From Bacteroidales bacterium (GTDB taxonomy: Bacteria > Bacteroidota > Bacteroidia > Bacteroidales > VadinHA17), in assembly GCA_003157055.1 (NCBI GenBank), contig PMIG01000235.1:24664-33670 (forward strand): a DNA stretch of 9,007 bases, read 5' to 3'. The notes under the pieces are model-generated. The model saw only the letters and a list, made by a program, of their open reading frames with translations, was not told the DNA's origin and ran no database searches. A program made the translations under genes and the position numbers. Below are positions 7,856 through 9,007 of the stretch, in pieces (position 1 is the stretch's first letter; each line of letters starts with the position of its first letter).

Positions 7856-9007
7856 TCATCTTATTAAGGTAACATAACCCTTCCTGGTATGCATCTTTTG
7901 TTCGCTGTCCTTATAATAAACCAGGTAGAAGTAGGTGTCCGGATCGGCAGGCCGTCCGTTCTGCCTTCCGTCCCATCCGTTATTACCTTTATAAATTTGC
8001 AGCCCGTTCCTGTCAACGATCTCAAGATCAAATCCGGTCATAAATATATCATTCATTCCATCACCGTTTGGAGAGAAAACGTTAGGAATGAAAGGCACCA
8101 CATCAATATATTTTGAAGAGCTGTCTGTGCAACCTTGCGAGGTTAAAACCTTAAGTTTAATCAGGTAAGCCAATGTTGTATCCGAAATGTCGTATTCATG
8201 CTGAACTGACTGACCCGTTTCAGACGAACCATCCCCCATCTTCCAGGTATACTGAGCACCTGTCTCTCCAGGCATAGTGCAGGTAAGTGTCTTATGGTTC
8301 CTGTCAAGGGCATCAGGAGAGAGAGAAAAATCTACTGGCGGAAGGGGATACCCTGTTACATTGAAAGTTACATGCTTTTCGCATCCGCGTGTATTTGTAC
8401 CTGTAACGACATAAATTCCAGGCGATGACGCAACAATCGAATCATCTGTGATTGCTTTAGTCCACAAATAGCTATCGCTTCCTGATGATGATAGCAGAAC
8501 TTTCCTGTTCCACCTGTATTTTACAGCTCCTGATGCAGAAAGCACAACACTCACATTCCCGCAAATAGTTGTATCACCCTTCGTTAATAAGGGCCAGTCC
8601 GCGTCCTCAAAGATGGTTTTATAAATGGTATCAGATACGCATCCCGTGCTAGAACGTCCCAGTAACCAGTAAACCCCTCCCGGAGCTGATATTTCCTGTG
8701 TCGCCGTTTTCGAACCGTTGCTCCAGGTATACTCGTATGCACCATAAGCTTTAAGAGTGGTGCTTAGTCCGTGACAGTATGTGGAATCGCCATTGATACC
8801 GACCAGCGGAGGCGAAAATGATTCAATATTTTTGGTCAGAGTGTCCGTGCATGAAGATGGCGGGTTGCTTAGTATAAGGGTCACCATATGCATTCCTGAA
8901 GAACTAATAGTATATGGAGGGTTCTTAATGGCAGCAGTATTACCGTCATCAAAAATCCAATTGTATAATAAAGTGCCATTGGTCTTCGTGGAGGATTTGA
9001 TAAACTG
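7856..9007 (-). CDS. PKD/Ig-like surface protein with type B type IX secretion sorting domain, C-terminal part (5' end outside the window)
   Basis: The frame is open from the window edge: 383 residues then TGA. An ATG at 8893 falls inside a PKD repeat and is not the start, because upstream codons read YNWIFDDGNTAAIKNPPY, a PKD core. Numbering from the edge: PKD end about 1-66; Ig-like about 67-137 (YEYTWSNG, C78/C123); Ig-like about 138-223 with a small internal duplication (C149/C209); PKD about 224-303 (YTWKMGDGSSETG, C243/C293); type B sorting domain about 305-383 with NVFSPNGDGMNDIFM, LEIVDRNGLQIYKG, NNGWDG and the terminal KGYVTLIR (CHU_C/TIGR04131 type). The protein is presumably exported by the type IX system and displayed on the surface. 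The next gene, a PorP/SprF homologue, starts 4 bases after its stop, matching the usual cargo-then-partner order. The total size cannot be known; no enzymatic domain is visible in this part. Confidence 0.92.
   Translation of the reverse strand, partial: QFIKSSTKTNGTLLYNWIFDDGNTAAIKNPPYTISSSGMHMVTLILSNPPSSCTDTLTKNIESFSPPLVGINGDSTYCHGLSTTLKAYGAYEYTWSNGSKTATQEISAPGGVYWLLGRSSTGCVSDTIYKTIFEDADWPLLTKGDTTICGNVSVVLSASGAVKYRWNRKVLLSSSGSDSYLWTKAITDDSIVASSPGIYVVTGTNTRGCEKHVTFNVTGYPLPPVDFSLSPDALDRNHKTLTCTMPGETGAQYTWKMGDGSSETGQSVQHEYDISDTTLAYLIKLKVLTSQGCTDSSSKYIDVVPFIPNVFSPNGDGMNDIFMTGFDLEIVDRNGLQIYKGNNGWDGRQNGRPADPDTYFYLVYYKDSEQKMHTRKGYVTLIR
8453..8548 (-). repeat. Internal tandem duplication of a 16-residue strand motif in an Ig-like domain
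   Basis: Two adjacent 16-codon units align without gaps: VVLSASGAVKYRWNRK then VLLSSSGSDSYLWTKA. Eight of 16 positions are identical, including the L-S, S-G and Y-x-W positions. The DNA is only partly similar, so the event is not recent. The motif (V-x-LSaSG then Y-x-W) is the strand B to strand C core of such Ig-like modules, normally present once per module, so this module carries it twice. Confidence 0.55.

Noticed and set aside
8891..8893. ATG at 8893 as start of the upstream cargo gene
   Set aside because: The frame is open to the window edge and the codons before this ATG encode a PKD core (NWIFDDG), so the real start is outside the window.

Overview
The window is a dense, single-direction gene block (all genes on the minus strand, so transcription runs from high to low coordinates) from a member of the Bacteroidota. 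This rests on protein families largely confined to that phylum: PorP/SprF-type outer-membrane proteins, very long PKD-repeat surface proteins ending in the gliding-motility-associated (type B) type IX secretion sorting domain, and a TPR plus PD40 propeller protein resembling PorE. The base composition is moderately AT-rich, and start codons lack strong Shine-Dalgarno sequences, as is usual in this phylum. I cannot place the organism more finely.

Layout in transcription order. (1) 9007-7856: 3' part of a PKD/Ig-like surface protein with a type B sorting domain; its start lies outside the window. (2) 7851-7030: a PorP/SprF-family protein cut short by an in-frame TGA. The same frame continues after the TGA to 6877 and encodes the missing C-terminal strands of the family. 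(3) 6865-2450: a 1471-residue secreted protein with about 14 PKD-like repeats, two Ig-like modules and a type B sorting domain. (4) 2407-1340: an intact PorP/SprF-family protein. (5) 1325 to the window edge: the N-terminal 441 residues of a TPR/PD40 propeller protein of PorE-like architecture, whose expected OmpA-type C-terminus is outside the window. Gaps between genes are 4, 11 (if gene 2 is read to its restored end), 42 and 14 bases, so this looks like one operon whose promoter lies upstream of the window.

Functional reading (family knowledge plus inference). Type B sorting-domain cargos of the type IX secretion system are typically encoded next to a PorP/SprF-like partner needed for their export or surface attachment. 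The window shows two such cargo-partner pairs in tandem, followed by one PorE-like protein that may anchor the assembly to peptidoglycan. The two PorP proteins are very different from each other, which fits cargo-specific partners rather than a recent duplication.

The observation most worth following up is the nonsense codon in the first PorP gene. TGA is an ordinary stop here (it ends both cargo genes), so the codon implies a broken gene, a sequence error or readthrough. There are no RNA genes, mobile elements, CRISPR arrays or gene-free stretches over 300 bases.
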